Below, in pieces: positions 1 to 10,469 of a stretch of 64,000 bases of DNA. Every line of letters begins with the position of its first letter. Position 1 is the first letter of the stretch. The translations under genes were made by a program, and so were the position numbers. The stretch comes from Luteimonas fraxinea (GTDB lineage Bacteria > Pseudomonadota > Gammaproteobacteria > Xanthomonadales > Xanthomonadaceae), in NCBI RefSeq assembly GCF_021233355.1, contig NZ_CP089507.1, positions 2,295,001 to 2,359,000 on the forward strand, read 5' to 3'. The notes under the pieces were generated by a model that did no database searches, was not told where the DNA came from, and saw only the letters and a list, made by a program, of their open reading frames with translations.

Positions 1-1668
<1,668 letters not shown>

Positions 1669-1835
1669 TAACCTCAAGTTGCTTCTAACCGAAGCATCCT
1701 TGGCCAACGACACGAATGAGTCGTCTAAAATGTTCGCTACTTCCCAACCTCTGAGAGCGTGAGCGCTGTCAGTCCCACTTTCGAGCGCATACCTGCGACC
1801 GATCACCGGACTGACTTGCGACCCTCCACCCTCTC

Positions 1836-1950
1836 CCTGGTGACTATAGCTGTATGGAACCACCCGATCCCATTCCGAACTCGGAAGTGAAACGTACATG
1901 CGCCGATGGTAGTGTGCATCTAGCATGCGAGAGTAGGTCATCGCCAGGGT
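1836..1950 (+). rRNA. rrf: 5S ribosomal RNA
   Basis: About 115 nt beginning CCTGGTGACTATAGC and ending in GTCATCGCCAGGG, so the two ends pair as helix I. It contains the canonical internal block around 1866-1895 (CCCGATCCCATTCCGAACTC). Last gene of the rrn operon, followed directly by a terminator. Confidence 0.96.
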
Positions 1951-1958
1951 TTTTACCC

Positions 1959-1991
1959 AAAACCCCCGCCGGGATTCCGGCGGGGGTTTTT
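1959..1991 (+). terminator. Rho-independent terminator of the rrn operon
   Basis: Perfect GC-rich stem (CCCCCGCCGG, loop GATT, CCGGCGGGGG) flanked by A4 on the left and T5 on the right, immediately after 5S rRNA. Textbook intrinsic terminator. Confidence 0.93.
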
Positions 1992-2350
1992 CTTTGCGTG
2001 GGATTTGCTCCGAACGCGAGAGAAAGTGAGAAAGTCAGGTGCTGGAGCGCGAGCGAGTAGATTTAGTCACTGCTCGCCGTAGAGATAATCTCGGGGCGGA
2101 AATGAGCTGGCTGACAAGAAGATGCAAGCGGTCGGTCGGCCGCTCGAGACGGGCTGACTTGAGCAGCCTGAGCTTGATGCTCACTTGCGAGGACGCACAG
2201 TCAAGCGAAGCTCCAAGCGCCAAAGCGGATCCGGCGACGGGTGATGGGTTTCGCTTCGCTCTTCCCATCCTACGAAAGCGTACTTATGCGCTTCCGTGTC
2301 GCGATTCTCGCGATGGCTCGGACCCGCGAAAAGGCGGACGTGTCGATTCG
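1992..2350. other. Intergenic stretch between rrn terminator and the ModE-like gene
   Basis: No convincing coding region. The plus-strand frame open from 2039 is the antisense shadow of the ModE-like gene, and the short minus frames have no recognisable product. The only structure I see is one copy of a dispersed short repeat at 2243-2274. Confidence 0.5.
2243..2274 (+). repeat. Dispersed short repeat, copy A
   Basis: Begins GATGGGTTTCGCTTCGCT and ends CCCATCCTACG. The same pattern (GATGGG, then TTCGC, then CTCTACCCATCCTACG) recurs at 2917, 44074 and 50181, and inverted at 50074. The ends ATGGG/CCCAT are inverted, so the unit can fold into a hairpin. Confidence 0.75.
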
Positions 2351-2692
2351 CTATTTGCGAAGATCGCGCAAGTGAGCGAGATCGTCGGCGATCGAGGCGG
2401 CACTGTGTTGCTGCATGCGGCGGTAGGTCGACAGAACGTCTTCGCCCAGCGCGGTGAGTTCTGCACCGCCGCCGCCACGTCCGCCGGTCAGCGTCGCGAC
2501 AACCGGGGCACCGAAGTGCAGGTTCAACTGCTCGACGAGCTGCCAGGCGCGGCGGTAGCTCATGGACATACGGCGACCTGCTGCGGAGATCGAACCGGTT
2601 TCACGGATGCCATCGAGCAGATCGGCTTTGCCTGGCCCGAGCATCACCTCGCCGAGGCGGATACGCAGCTGGAAATCGTCTGGATCGCTCAT
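2351..2692 (-). CDS. ModE-like winged helix-turn-helix protein (DNA-binding domain only)
   Basis: 113 aa matching the N-terminal LysR-type wHTH domain of molybdate regulator ModE. The recognition region reads GSISAAGRRMSMSYRRAWQL (about residues 32-51), followed by a glycine-rich wing (TGGRGGGG). Full-length ModE is about 260 aa with molybdate-binding TOBE domains; none are present here, so this is the stand-alone short form common in Xanthomonads. Whether it still senses molybdate, perhaps through a partner, cannot be told. It diverges from the acetyltransferase gene at 3063 across about 370 bp; no mod transport genes are adjacent. Family assignment is firm, target inferred. Confidence 0.85.
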   Translation of the reverse strand: MSDPDDFQLRIRLGEVMLGPGKADLLDGIRETGSISAAGRRMSMSYRRAWQLVEQLNLHFGAPVVATLTGGRGGGGAELTALGEDVLSTYRRMQQHSAASIADDLAHLRDLRK

Positions 2693-3062
2693 GGCGGCAG
2701 CTTAGACGACGCTGTCGATGCGTTGAAGTCGATGCGCGCGTTGAGTGGGGTCCTGGACGACCCCGTGATGTGCTGAATCGTGGCTTCGATCAAGGGGCCA
2801 TCTGCAGGCGGCACGTGTCGACTCCGATGCTTCCCAAGCTATGCGCTTGATGACATCGACCGGTTTCTTTTGAGCGCGATCCGCGTCTGAAGCTTGATCC
2901 GCTGGGGTAGATCTCCGATGGGTCTCGCGTTGCTCTACCCATCCTACGGAGCGTTGACCGCGCTTGGCGCTGCGCGTTGGAAAACCGCACTTGGCGGAAT
3001 CCCAAGAGGCGACCGAGCGGAAGCGCTTACGGACGCTCGTGTATCGTCTGCGCTCGCCTTGA
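2693..3062. other. Divergent intergenic region, ModE-like gene / PatZ-like gene
   Basis: About 370 bases between two divergently oriented genes. It must hold both promoters, but I cannot point to a clear -35/-10 pair. It carries one copy of the dispersed short repeat at 2917-2948. Open frames here are short and unrecognisable. Confidence 0.5.
2917..2948 (+). repeat. Dispersed short repeat, copy B
   Basis: Starts GATGGGTCTCGCGTTGCT and ends CTACCCATCCTACGG. It aligns to copies at 2243, 44074, 50074 (inverted) and 50181. It lies in the same orientation as copy A, about 670 bp away, so the two copies flank the ModE-like gene. Confidence 0.8.
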
Positions 3063-5783
3063 ATGAGCGCGCACGCCGCGATGAGTACCTACGCACTCCA
3101 GTCCGTGTTCCATCCCGCGTCGGTGGCGGTCGTCGGCGCGAGTCCGCGCGCGCGGTCACTCGGGCGGCTGGTGCTGCAGCAGTTGCGCGCGGGCGGGTTC
3201 GGGGGGCCGATCGGTCTGGTCAATCCGCGCTATGCGTCGATCGATGGCGTCGAAGCGTCGCCTTCGCTCGCTGCATTGCCCTTCGTACCGGAACTGGTGG
3301 TGATTGCTGTACCACCGGCGGACGTGGCGGGTATCGCGGATGCGGCAGCGAGTGCGGGTGCCAAGGCTGCGATCGTGCTGACGCGCGACATGGGCGAAGG
3401 CGTCGGTTCGCACAATGCGGCGCTGGCCGAAGTCGCGCGCGCGCGCGGGCTGCGCATCGTGGGGCCGAACTGTCTCGGCGTGATCGCGCCGCACGCGAAA
3501 CTGTTCGCGAGTTTCGCCGCGCACGCGCCGATCCCCGGTGATCTCGCACTGATCTCGCAGTCCGGCGCCGTGGCTGCCGGCATGATCGAGTGGAGCCGAC
3601 CACGTGGCATCGGCTTCTCCGCCGTGGCCTCGCTGGGCGATGCGCTCGACGTCGACTTCGCCGATCTGCTCGACTACTTCGCGACCGACCGCCATACCCG
3701 CGCAATCCTGCTGTACGTGGAGCGCGTGCGCGATGCGCGCAAGTTCCTATCTGCAGCGCGTGCGGCGGCACGCGCCAAGCCGGTGGTCGTGGTCAAACCC
3801 GGCCGGCATGCGCGACGCGATACAGCAGCGATCACCCACGCCGCGGCGCTGGCAGCGCCGGATGCCGTCTACGACGCCGCGTTCCGGCGTGCGGGTCTGC
3901 TGCGCGTGCATGCGCTCGACGAACTGTTCGCCGCCGCCGAAACCCTGTCGCACCTGGGCGGCGTACCCGGCAACCGCCTCGCGGTGATGACCAACGGCAT
4001 CGGCGTCGGCATGCTCGCGCTCGATCGTCTGGTCGATCTGGGGGGTACACGCGCGTCACTGTCGGAGGCGACGATCGGAACGCTCGATGGCGCGTTTCCG
4101 CGTGGCTGGTCGCGGCGCAACGCCGTGGACATGCTCGGCGATGCCGACGGCAGTCGATATGCCACCGCGCTGGAGGCGCTGCTCGACGATCGCGAGAACG
4201 ATGCGGTGCTGGTGATGCAGGTGCCCACCGTGCTGTCGGATCCCGATGAAGTGGCGGATGCCGTAGTGCGTACCGTGCAAGCACGTCCACGCACCGGCGC
4301 CCGCAAGCCAGTGCTCGCGGTCTGGCATGGCGATCAGCCTGATGCGCGCAAGACGCTCGGCGATGCCGGCATTCCGGTCTACGACAGCGAGGCGGATGCG
4401 GTGCGCGGCTTCATGTATCTCGCGCGTCACCACGAGGCGCAGCGTGCGCTGATGGAGACACCGCCGAGCCTACCGGACGATTTCGTCGTCGATCTGCCGG
4501 CGGCACGCGCCGTCGTCGATGCGGCTTTGGCATCGGAGCGTCGTCTGCTCAACCCGGTTGCGACCGCGCGTTTGCTCGGTGCCTACGGCATTCCGGTCGC
4601 CGAGGTCTCGCGCGCACGCGACGCCGATGCAGCAGTCGCCGCCGCGGAAGTGCTGTTCGCGCGTGGCGTCGCGGTCGCGGTAAAGATCGACGCGGCCGAC
4701 ATTCCGCACAAATCCGATGTCGACGGCGTGCGCCTGAATCTCACGACGTCGCAGGCCGTGCATCAGGCGGCCGAAGACATCCTGCAGCGCGCACGCACCC
4801 TGCAGCCCGCTGCGCAGATTGACGGTGTCACCGTGCATGCGATGGCCGTGCGGCCTAAGGCGCGTGAGCTCATTGCCGGCATCGCCGACGATCCGACGTT
4901 CGGTCCGGTGGTCGTGTTCGGCCGCGGCGGTACGGCCGTCGACGTCATCGACGACAAGGCCCTGATGTTGCCGCCGCTGGATCTGCGTCTCGCGCACGAA
5001 CTGATCGGTCGCACGCGTGCGTCACGCATTCTCAAGGCCTATCGGGACGTGCCCGCTGCCGACGAACGGGCGGTCGCGCTGGTGCTGGTGAAGCTTGCGC
5101 AGATGGCAGCCGACATTCCCGAACTGCTGGAACTCGACATCAACCCGCTGCTCGCCGATCGCGACGGCGTGATCGCGGTCGATGCGCGCATCGCGCTCGC
5201 GCCGGTCAAACGTCTGCACAAAGGTCGCGGCCATCCGCGATTCGCGATCTTTCCGTATCCGGTGGAGTGGGAACGGACGATCACGTTATCGAACGGGAAC
5301 ACGGCCTTCGTGCGGCCGGTACGCCCGGAAGACGAGGCGATGTTCCGGCGCTTCTTCGAACAGGTCAGCACCGAGGATCTGCGTCTGCGGTTCTTCAGCG
5401 CGGTGCGGCATTTCAGCCACGAGTTCATCGCGCGGCTCACCCAGCTCGACTACGCGCGCTCGATCGCGCTGGCGGCGATCGACCCCGACACCGGGGAGAT
5501 GCTGGGCGCGGTGCGTCTGCTCGCCGATGCGAACTATGACACCGGCGAGTACGGAATCATGGTGCGCTCCGACCTGAAGGGCGCCGGGCTCGGCTGGCGG
5601 CTGATGCGGATCATGATCGAGTACGCCCGCTGGCAGGGTCTGCGCGTCGTCGAGGGCCAGGTGCTGCGCGAGAACACCACGATGCTGGCGATGTGCCGCC
5701 AACTGGGATTCTCGATCACCACCGATCCGGACGATGCCACGGTCGCGATCGTGCGACTGCCGGTCGAGGGCACCGACGCCTGA
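3063..5783 (+). CDS. Bifunctional acyl-CoA synthetase-like / GNAT protein lysine acetyltransferase (PatZ/Pka type)
   Basis: 906 aa, close to E. coli PatZ (886 aa). Domains in order: CoA-binding Rossmann domain with FHPASVAVVGAS near residue 16; succinyl-CoA-ligase-like domains (about 150-460, including SQSGAVAAGM); ATP-grasp domain (about 490-710, with VKIDAADIPHKSDVDGV and ELDINPLL); and a C-terminal GNAT domain (about 745-905, with the acetyl-CoA loop region LKGAGLGWRLM). By homology it acetylates lysines of enzymes such as acetyl-CoA synthetase in the cytoplasm. The ADP-forming ligase half is usually inactive in PatZ. A second in-frame ATG six codons in (3081, MSTYALQS) could be the true start. 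Convergent with the small gene at 5790. Confidence 0.9.
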   Translation: MSAHAAMSTYALQSVFHPASVAVVGASPRARSLGRLVLQQLRAGGFGGPIGLVNPRYASIDGVEASPSLAALPFVPELVVIAVPPADVAGIADAAASAGAKAAIVLTRDMGEGVGSHNAALAEVARARGLRIVGPNCLGVIAPHAKLFASFAAHAPIPGDLALISQSGAVAAGMIEWSRPRGIGFSAVASLGDALDVDFADLLDYFATDRHTRAILLYVERVRDARKFLSAARAAARAKPVVVVKPGRHARRDTAAITHAAALAAPDAVYDAAFRRAGLLRVHALDELFAAAETLSHLGGVPGNRLAVMTNGIGVGMLALDRLVDLGGTRASLSEATIGTLDGAFPRGWSRRNAVDMLGDADGSRYATALEALLDDRENDAVLVMQVPTVLSDPDEVADAVVRTVQARPRTGARKPVLAVWHGDQPDARKTLGDAGIPVYDSEADAVRGFMYLARHHEAQRALMETPPSLPDDFVVDLPAARAVVDAALASERRLLNPVATARLLGAYGIPVAEVSRARDADAAVAAAEVLFARGVAVAVKIDAADIPHKSDVDGVRLNLTTSQAVHQAAEDILQRARTLQPAAQIDGVTVHAMAVRPKARELIAGIADDPTFGPVVVFGRGGTAVDVIDDKALMLPPLDLRLAHELIGRTRASRILKAYRDVPAADERAVALVLVKLAQMAADIPELLELDINPLLADRDGVIAVDARIALAPVKRLHKGRGHPRFAIFPYPVEWERTITLSNGNTAFVRPVRPEDEAMFRRFFEQVSTEDLRLRFFSAVRHFSHEFIARLTQLDYARSIALAAIDPDTGEMLGAVRLLADANYDTGEYGIMVRSDLKGAGLGWRLMRIMIEYARWQGLRVVEGQVLRENTTMLAMCRQLGFSITTDPDDATVAIVRLPVEGTDA

Positions 5784-5789
5784 TCCGCA

Positions 5790-5969
5790 TCAGTGGTCCT
5801 TGCGGCCCGAGCCGGATTGCTTGCCGCCGCCATCCTGCTTGTTGACCGTGGCCCAGGCGATGCGCTCGGCATCCACCTTCGACCGGCCCTTGTCGCGCTC
5901 CGAAGCTTCAACATGTTCAGCCTGTCGCTTCTGCTTGTCCGTGTATGACGATTTGTCGCCGCGGGGCAT
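5790..5969 (-). CDS. Small conserved hydrophilic protein, KGG/'plasmid stabilization'-like
   Basis: 59 aa beginning MPRGDKSSYTDKQKRQAEH and ending in a Gly/Ser/Lys-rich tail (GGGKQSGSGRKDH). Small proteins of this shape (MPRGDK, then YTDKQ, then AWATVNK) are widespread in Xanthomonads and Pseudomonads. They are often labelled plasmid stabilization protein without functional evidence. The ATG at 5969 is chosen because all recognisable sequence lies downstream of it; the frame stays open far upstream only as an antisense shadow of dinB. Charged, no membrane segment or signal peptide. The stop lies a few bases from the stop of the convergent acetyltransferase. Function unknown. Confidence 0.75.
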   Translation of the reverse strand: MPRGDKSSYTDKQKRQAEHVEASERDKGRSKVDAERIAWATVNKQDGGGKQSGSGRKDH

Positions 5970-6092
5970 GACGCTGCTCCATCGATGGGAGTGGACAGCC
6001 TGCGCAGGAACACGTGAGCGACCGGTCGAATCCGCGTGCAGGAATCGTGGATCGGACGCAGTCAGTGCGACCGGAACGACGATAATGCAGCG

Positions 6093-7157
6093 GTGCGCAA
6101 GATCCTCCACATCGACATGGACGCGTTCTACGCTTCGGTCGAACAGCGCGACGATCCGTCGCTGCGTGGGCGGCCGGTGGTCGTGGCCTGGCGTGGCGCG
6201 CGCTCGGTGGTCTGTGCCGCCTCGTATGAAGCCCGGCCGTTCGGGGTGCGCTCGGCGATGCCGGCCGTCACCGCCGAGCGCCTGTGCCCGGACGCGGTCT
6301 TCGTGCCGCCGGATTTCGCCCGCTACAAAGCCGTCTCGCGACAAGTGCGCGAGATCTTCCACGCGCACACCGACCTGGTGCAGCCGCTGTCGCTGGACGA
6401 GGCCTATCTCGACGTCACCGATCCGAAGATTCCCTCGCCCAGCGCGACGGCGACCGCGCAGGCGATCCGCGCGCAGATCCGCGAGGCGACGCAGCTGACC
6501 GCGTCGGCCGGCGTCGCACCGAAAAAGTTCATCGCCAAGATCGCCTCGGACTGGAACAAGCCCGATGGCCTGTATGTGGTGAAGCCGGCGCAGGTCGACG
6601 CGTTCCTGCTGCCGCTCAAGGTCGGCCTGATTCCCGGCGTCGGCAAGGTCATGGAGAAGAAGCTGGCCGAGCTCGGCGTCGCCACGGTCGGCGATCTGCG
6701 TGGGCTGTCGCGCGAGACGCTTGAGCGGCGCTTCGGCACGTTCGGGGTGCGTCTGCACCAGCGCGCACTCGGCATCGACGACCGGCCGGTGGAACCGGAC
6801 CAGCCCGTGCAGTCGATCTCGTCGGAGGACACGTTCGAAACCGATCTGCCGCTCGAGGAGCTGGCGCCGATGATCGAGCGGCTCGCCGAGAAGACGTGGG
6901 CGGCGACGCGCAAGACCGCGCGTGTCGGCCGCACGGTGGTGCTGAAGCTCAAGACCTCGCAGTTCCGCATCCTCACGCGCAGCTTCACGCCGGATGCGCC
7001 GCCCGCGTCGCAGGCCGAACTGACGCGGATCGCGCTGGCGTTGCGCGAGCGCGTGGAGCTGCCGGCGTCGACGCGGTATCGACTGGTCGGCGTGGGGATC
7101 GGCGGGTTTCGCGAGCCGGATGAGCTGCCGGTGCAGGCGGGGTTGTTCGAGGGTTGA
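6093..7157 (+). CDS. dinB: DNA polymerase IV (Y-family translesion polymerase)
   Basis: Error-prone lesion-bypass polymerase. From the GTG at 6093 the protein is 354 aa, the usual DinB length, and starts MRKILHIDMDAFYASVEQR. The metal-binding carboxylates are D8 and the SLDEAYLD motif (D102, E103). Thumb helix-hairpin-helix around IPGVGKVMEKKL (about 188-199); little-finger domain C-terminal (about 245-345). An upstream in-frame start at 6036 would add 19 residues with no family similarity. I see no obvious LexA box upstream. Convergent with dinG, another DNA-damage gene. The extreme C-terminus (VQAGLFEG) may be a degenerate clamp-binding peptide; inference only. Confidence 0.95.
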   Translation: MRKILHIDMDAFYASVEQRDDPSLRGRPVVVAWRGARSVVCAASYEARPFGVRSAMPAVTAERLCPDAVFVPPDFARYKAVSRQVREIFHAHTDLVQPLSLDEAYLDVTDPKIPSPSATATAQAIRAQIREATQLTASAGVAPKKFIAKIASDWNKPDGLYVVKPAQVDAFLLPLKVGLIPGVGKVMEKKLAELGVATVGDLRGLSRETLERRFGTFGVRLHQRALGIDDRPVEPDQPVQSISSEDTFETDLPLEELAPMIERLAEKTWAATRKTARVGRTVVLKLKTSQFRILTRSFTPDAPPASQAELTRIALALRERVELPASTRYRLVGVGIGGFREPDELPVQAGLFEG

Positions 7158-7200
7158 GTGGGGGCTGGCTGGGCGTTCGTCGCAACACCTGGCCCTCACC

Positions 7201-7240
7201 CGACGCGCTGCGCGCGTCGACCTCTCCCGAAGGGAGAGGT
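7201..7240. repeat. Pair of adjacent perfect hairpins between dinB and dinG
   Basis: First hairpin CGACGCGC-TGC-GCGCGTCG (7201-7219), second ACCTCTCCC-GAA-GGGAGAGGT (7220-7240). The CCTCTCCC/GGGAGAGG core recurs at 39070-39090. It sits between convergent dinB and dinG, so it may act as a bidirectional terminator, but no T-tract follows. Confidence 0.7.
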
Positions 7241-7299
7241 GCGGATCAAGAGCAGACTGCGCGCTCTAGCATCCAACGCTTGTCGCGTTGCTGGCTACT

Positions 7300-9462
7300 T
7301 CAGCCGATCACACGCTTGAACGGCGGCAGCGCATCGAGGATGCGTTTGCCGTAGCGGCGGTTGAGCAGGCGCGAGTCGAGGATCACGACGCGGCCGGTAT
7401 CGGTCGAGGTGCGGATCAGGCGACCGGCGAACTGGGTCAGCGTGCGCAACGCGTGCGGAATCGCGATCAGGTTGAACGGATTCTGCCCGCGCGCCTCGAG
7501 CCATTCGCCGAGTGTCGCGGTCTGCGGATCGGTCGGTACGGCGAACGGCACCTGGGTGATCACCACCGTCGTGCAGGCCTCGCCCGGCAGGTCCAGACCT
7601 TCGCCGAACGAGTTGAGGCCGAACAGCACCGAGCCCTTGCCGGCGACGACGCGTTCGAGATGGGCTGCGACGACTTGGGATTTGTTGCCGCTGCTCTGCA
7701 CCTGGATCGCGCCACGGCGCGAAGCGGGCATCAGTTCGGCGACCTTTTCCATCTTCCAGCGCGAGGTGAAGAGCACCATGCTGCCCTTGTTCCAGTCGAG
7801 CTCGCGCGCCAGCCATTCGGCGACCGCTTTCGGGTGACCTTCGCGATCGTCGGGCGCCACCGGGAACTGCGGCACCACCAGCTGCGCCTGGTTCGGCAGA
7901 TCGAACGGCGACGGCAGCGACGCGGTCTCGGCGTGATCGGGCAGGCCGGTGTCGATCGCGAACGACTGGAAATCACCGCCGCCGGTCAGTGTGGCGGAGG
8001 TCATCACGACCGAATCGATCTCCTTCCACAGCAGTGTGCGCAGCACGTGCGCGGCCGACACCGGCGAGCAGTGCAGGGCGAGATCGCCATCGCGCGTCGC
8101 CGTGATCCAGCGCGCCATCGGTGGCGCGCCTTCGCGGTCTTCGCGTCGCCAGCCGGCCCACAACTCGTGCTGCTGCTCGACCATCTCCAACGCCATGCCG
8201 AGGCTGCGCTGCAGCTTCTCGCGCGCCGGATCTTCCTGCTTGGTCCGCGCGACGGCCTGTTGCGCGGCGTGCACCCAGTTGAACAGGGCGCGCGTGTCTT
8301 CGCCGAGGGTTTCGATCGCATGCGCCCAGTCGTCGGGCAGGCGACCGAGCGGTGCGCGCCACATCGGGTCGCGGTCGCCGGGTTCGGGCTGCCAGACGCG
8401 GTCGACGTCGAGCTGGAACGCCTTGAGCCCCTTCGACACACGCGATGCGAGTTCGATCGCCTCGTTCGGCAGCAAGGTGCCGATGCGTTCCTTGTCGACC
8501 AGCCGATAGCTGCCGGCGATCAGGATCTGCATGCGGCTGGTGCGCTTGGCCATGTCGGCCAGCGGCAGCCGCGCCGCGCCCTGGTCGATCGCGACGTTCG
8601 CCACGTGGTGGCCCTCGTCGAGCACCAGCAGCATCTCGCCGGGCGGCGCCAGCAGCGGCTGGCCGTTCTCGATGTCGCCCATCGCCAGTGACGACAGCAG
8701 CAGCGCGTGGTTGGTCACGACGATCTGCGCTTCGCGCACGGTGGTGCGGACTTTCAGCACCGGACAGTGCTGGGCGAAGCTGCAACGGCGCCCGGCGCAG
8801 CTCGATGCAGGCGTGGTGATGCGGGTGCGCAGCGCGGACGACACGGGTTCGGGCGCGGTGTCGAGATCGCCGTCCCACTGCCGGTCCGCATGCGCTTCGA
8901 GCAGGCGCCGCGCGGCATCGACTTCATGCGGAGCAAGCGGGCGGTCGTAGAGCTGGCGCTCGTAGTCGCCGCCTTCGTCTGGGCCGGCGCCATCGAGCAG
9001 CATCGTGCCCTGGCTGTGCTCTGCATGCAGCTCGGCGGCGTTGCGCGTGCACAGGTAACGCGTGCGGCCCTTGGCCAGCGCGACGCGGGCCTCCAACCCG
9101 GTCGCGGCGAGAAACGCAGGGATGTCACGTTCGAACAGCTGCGACTGCAACGCCACGGTGCCGGTGCTGATCACCAGCTTCTTCTTCGTCGCCAGCGCGA
9201 TCGGCACGCCGGCGGTCAGATACGCCAGGCTCTTGCCGACGCCGGTCGGCGCTTCGGCGATGCCGATGCCGCCCGAAGTCGCGAGCGCGCGCGACACCAG
9301 CCCGATCATCGCGCTCTGCGAACGGCGCGTGCTGAAGCCCGGCGTGTTCGCCTGCAGCTTCGCGTACGCGGCGCGGATGTCGGCCTTGAGCGCGTCGTTC
9401 AGCGCGCGCGGCGGCGCGTCGGCCGCGGTCGTGGCCGGCGTATTGGAATCGGAATCGCCCAT
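7300..9462 (-). CDS. dinG: ATP-dependent DNA helicase DinG (XPD-like, Fe-S)
   Basis: 720 aa SF2 5'-3' helicase of the DinG/Rad3 family, which unwinds R-loops and D-loops and is linked to DNA damage. Walker A lies at APTGVGKS (71-78) and the DEAH-type box is DEGH (282-285). Four cysteines C138, C222, C227 and C233 (YLCTR; SCAGRRCSFAQHC) match the 4Fe-4S cluster ligands. Late motifs include LFGLNSFGEGLDLPG and the arginine-bearing QFAGRLIR near the C-terminus. Length is typical. Convergent with dinB; the YggN-like gene lies upstream on the same strand about 105 bp away, so co-transcription is possible but unproven. Confidence 0.94.
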   Translation of the reverse strand: MGDSDSNTPATTAADAPPRALNDALKADIRAAYAKLQANTPGFSTRRSQSAMIGLVSRALATSGGIGIAEAPTGVGKSLAYLTAGVPIALATKKKLVISTGTVALQSQLFERDIPAFLAATGLEARVALAKGRTRYLCTRNAAELHAEHSQGTMLLDGAGPDEGGDYERQLYDRPLAPHEVDAARRLLEAHADRQWDGDLDTAPEPVSSALRTRITTPASSCAGRRCSFAQHCPVLKVRTTVREAQIVVTNHALLLSSLAMGDIENGQPLLAPPGEMLLVLDEGHHVANVAIDQGAARLPLADMAKRTSRMQILIAGSYRLVDKERIGTLLPNEAIELASRVSKGLKAFQLDVDRVWQPEPGDRDPMWRAPLGRLPDDWAHAIETLGEDTRALFNWVHAAQQAVARTKQEDPAREKLQRSLGMALEMVEQQHELWAGWRREDREGAPPMARWITATRDGDLALHCSPVSAAHVLRTLLWKEIDSVVMTSATLTGGGDFQSFAIDTGLPDHAETASLPSPFDLPNQAQLVVPQFPVAPDDREGHPKAVAEWLARELDWNKGSMVLFTSRWKMEKVAELMPASRRGAIQVQSSGNKSQVVAAHLERVVAGKGSVLFGLNSFGEGLDLPGEACTTVVITQVPFAVPTDPQTATLGEWLEARGQNPFNLIAIPHALRTLTQFAGRLIRTSTDTGRVVILDSRLLNRRYGKRILDALPPFKRVIG

Positions 9463-9567
9463 GCGCCCATTGTCCCACGCCGCGTCGCGTGGACCGAGAT
9501 CGGGATGCTGAACGCTACGGGCGTGGTGGACGCCGATGCGCGGACGCAGCCGCGTCGCGCCGTGCGA

Positions 9568-10377
9568 TCAGGGCTTCGAAGCTGCCCTGGAGACCGACGT
9601 ATCGTCGTTGCTGCGCGGCGCGTCTTCGAGCATCACCAGCCGCTGGCCGTCGAGGCGGTATTCCAGCGCGGCCTGGATCGACTGCAGTTCGCGCACCTGC
9701 GTGCACAGGGCATCAGCCTGCGCTTCCAGCGCGGCGCTGCGTGCTTCGATCTTGCGGTCGAGATCGGCTTCCATGCGTTCGGCGCGCGCGTCCATGCGAC
9801 CGGCGCGGCCGGTGAACACCTGCCACATCACACTGCGGCCGAGGCTGCCGGTCATGCGTTCGGCCGCGTCCTCGATCCGCGATTCGAAACCGTCGCCGAA
9901 CACGTCCTGGTCCCAGCGCCCGGTGCCGAGCGTGGTGTCGATGTAGCCGAGCGTATCGGTGCGGAAACGTTCCACCTGGCGCACCTTGCGCGCGCTGCCG
10001 GTCATCACTTCCACCACGCCAGCCAGCGCATCGAACGCGATGCCGGTGCTCTCGCGCGCGACCGAGGTGACCTGCGGCATCAGCGTGCGTGCGCCCGATT
10101 CGAGCCGGCGCAGACGCGCGGCATCGGCAGCGCTGACGCTCTGCACCGCGCGGTCCACGCTGAGCGTGCCGTCGTGGAAGAAGATCTCCTTCGGCGCGCC
10201 GCTGTCGCGGTAGAGCCAGACGCCGCCGGTATCGACGAGCACGTTGTACGGCGTCGAGATCTCGCACTGGTCGGAGGACAGCCGCGGTGCGGTCTCGTCG
10301 TCGGCAGCGAAGACAGGCATCGACGCGACGAGCAGGCCGGCGACGAGCGCGGCGCGATGGAAGGACATGGGCAGCAT
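9568..10377 (-). CDS. DUF2884 (YggN) family exported protein
   Basis: About 269 aa from the ATG at 10377 (MLPMSFHRAALVAGLL), chosen because it places an n-region and hydrophobic core ending in SMPVFA/ADDE at the start, a classic Sec signal peptide. A start at 10422 would give 284 aa with an unlikely leader. The mature part is soluble. It carries YRDSGAPKEIFFHDGTLSVD near the N-terminus and a long helical, charged C-terminal half (about 190-250, ADLDRKIEARSAALEAQADA), which resembles a coiled coil. Matches E. coli YggN-type proteins of unknown function. Periplasmic location inferred. Confidence 0.8.
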   Translation of the reverse strand: MLPMSFHRAALVAGLLVASMPVFAADDETAPRLSSDQCEISTPYNVLVDTGGVWLYRDSGAPKEIFFHDGTLSVDRAVQSVSAADAARLRRLESGARTLMPQVTSVARESTGIAFDALAGVVEVMTGSARKVRQVERFRTDTLGYIDTTLGTGRWDQDVFGDGFESRIEDAAERMTGSLGRSVMWQVFTGRAGRMDARAERMEADLDRKIEARSAALEAQADALCTQVRELQSIQAALEYRLDGQRLVMLEDAPRSNDDTSVSRAASKP

Positions 10378-10469
10378 TCCCGGTTGCATGGCGGCGAGCA
10401 TCGGGCCATCGCGGCGCGGCATCGCGTGCTTGAAGTCACGGTGGCGTATGGGACGCCCGGATGATGGTG

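Noticed and set aside
2039-2776. 245-codon plus-strand frame
   Set aside because: Antisense shadow of the ModE-like gene; the protein has no recognisable domain and the minus-strand reading is a clear family member.
5970-6092. LexA (SOS) box upstream of dinB
   Set aside because: I looked for a CTG-N10-CAG or TTAGTA-type palindrome and saw none convincing.
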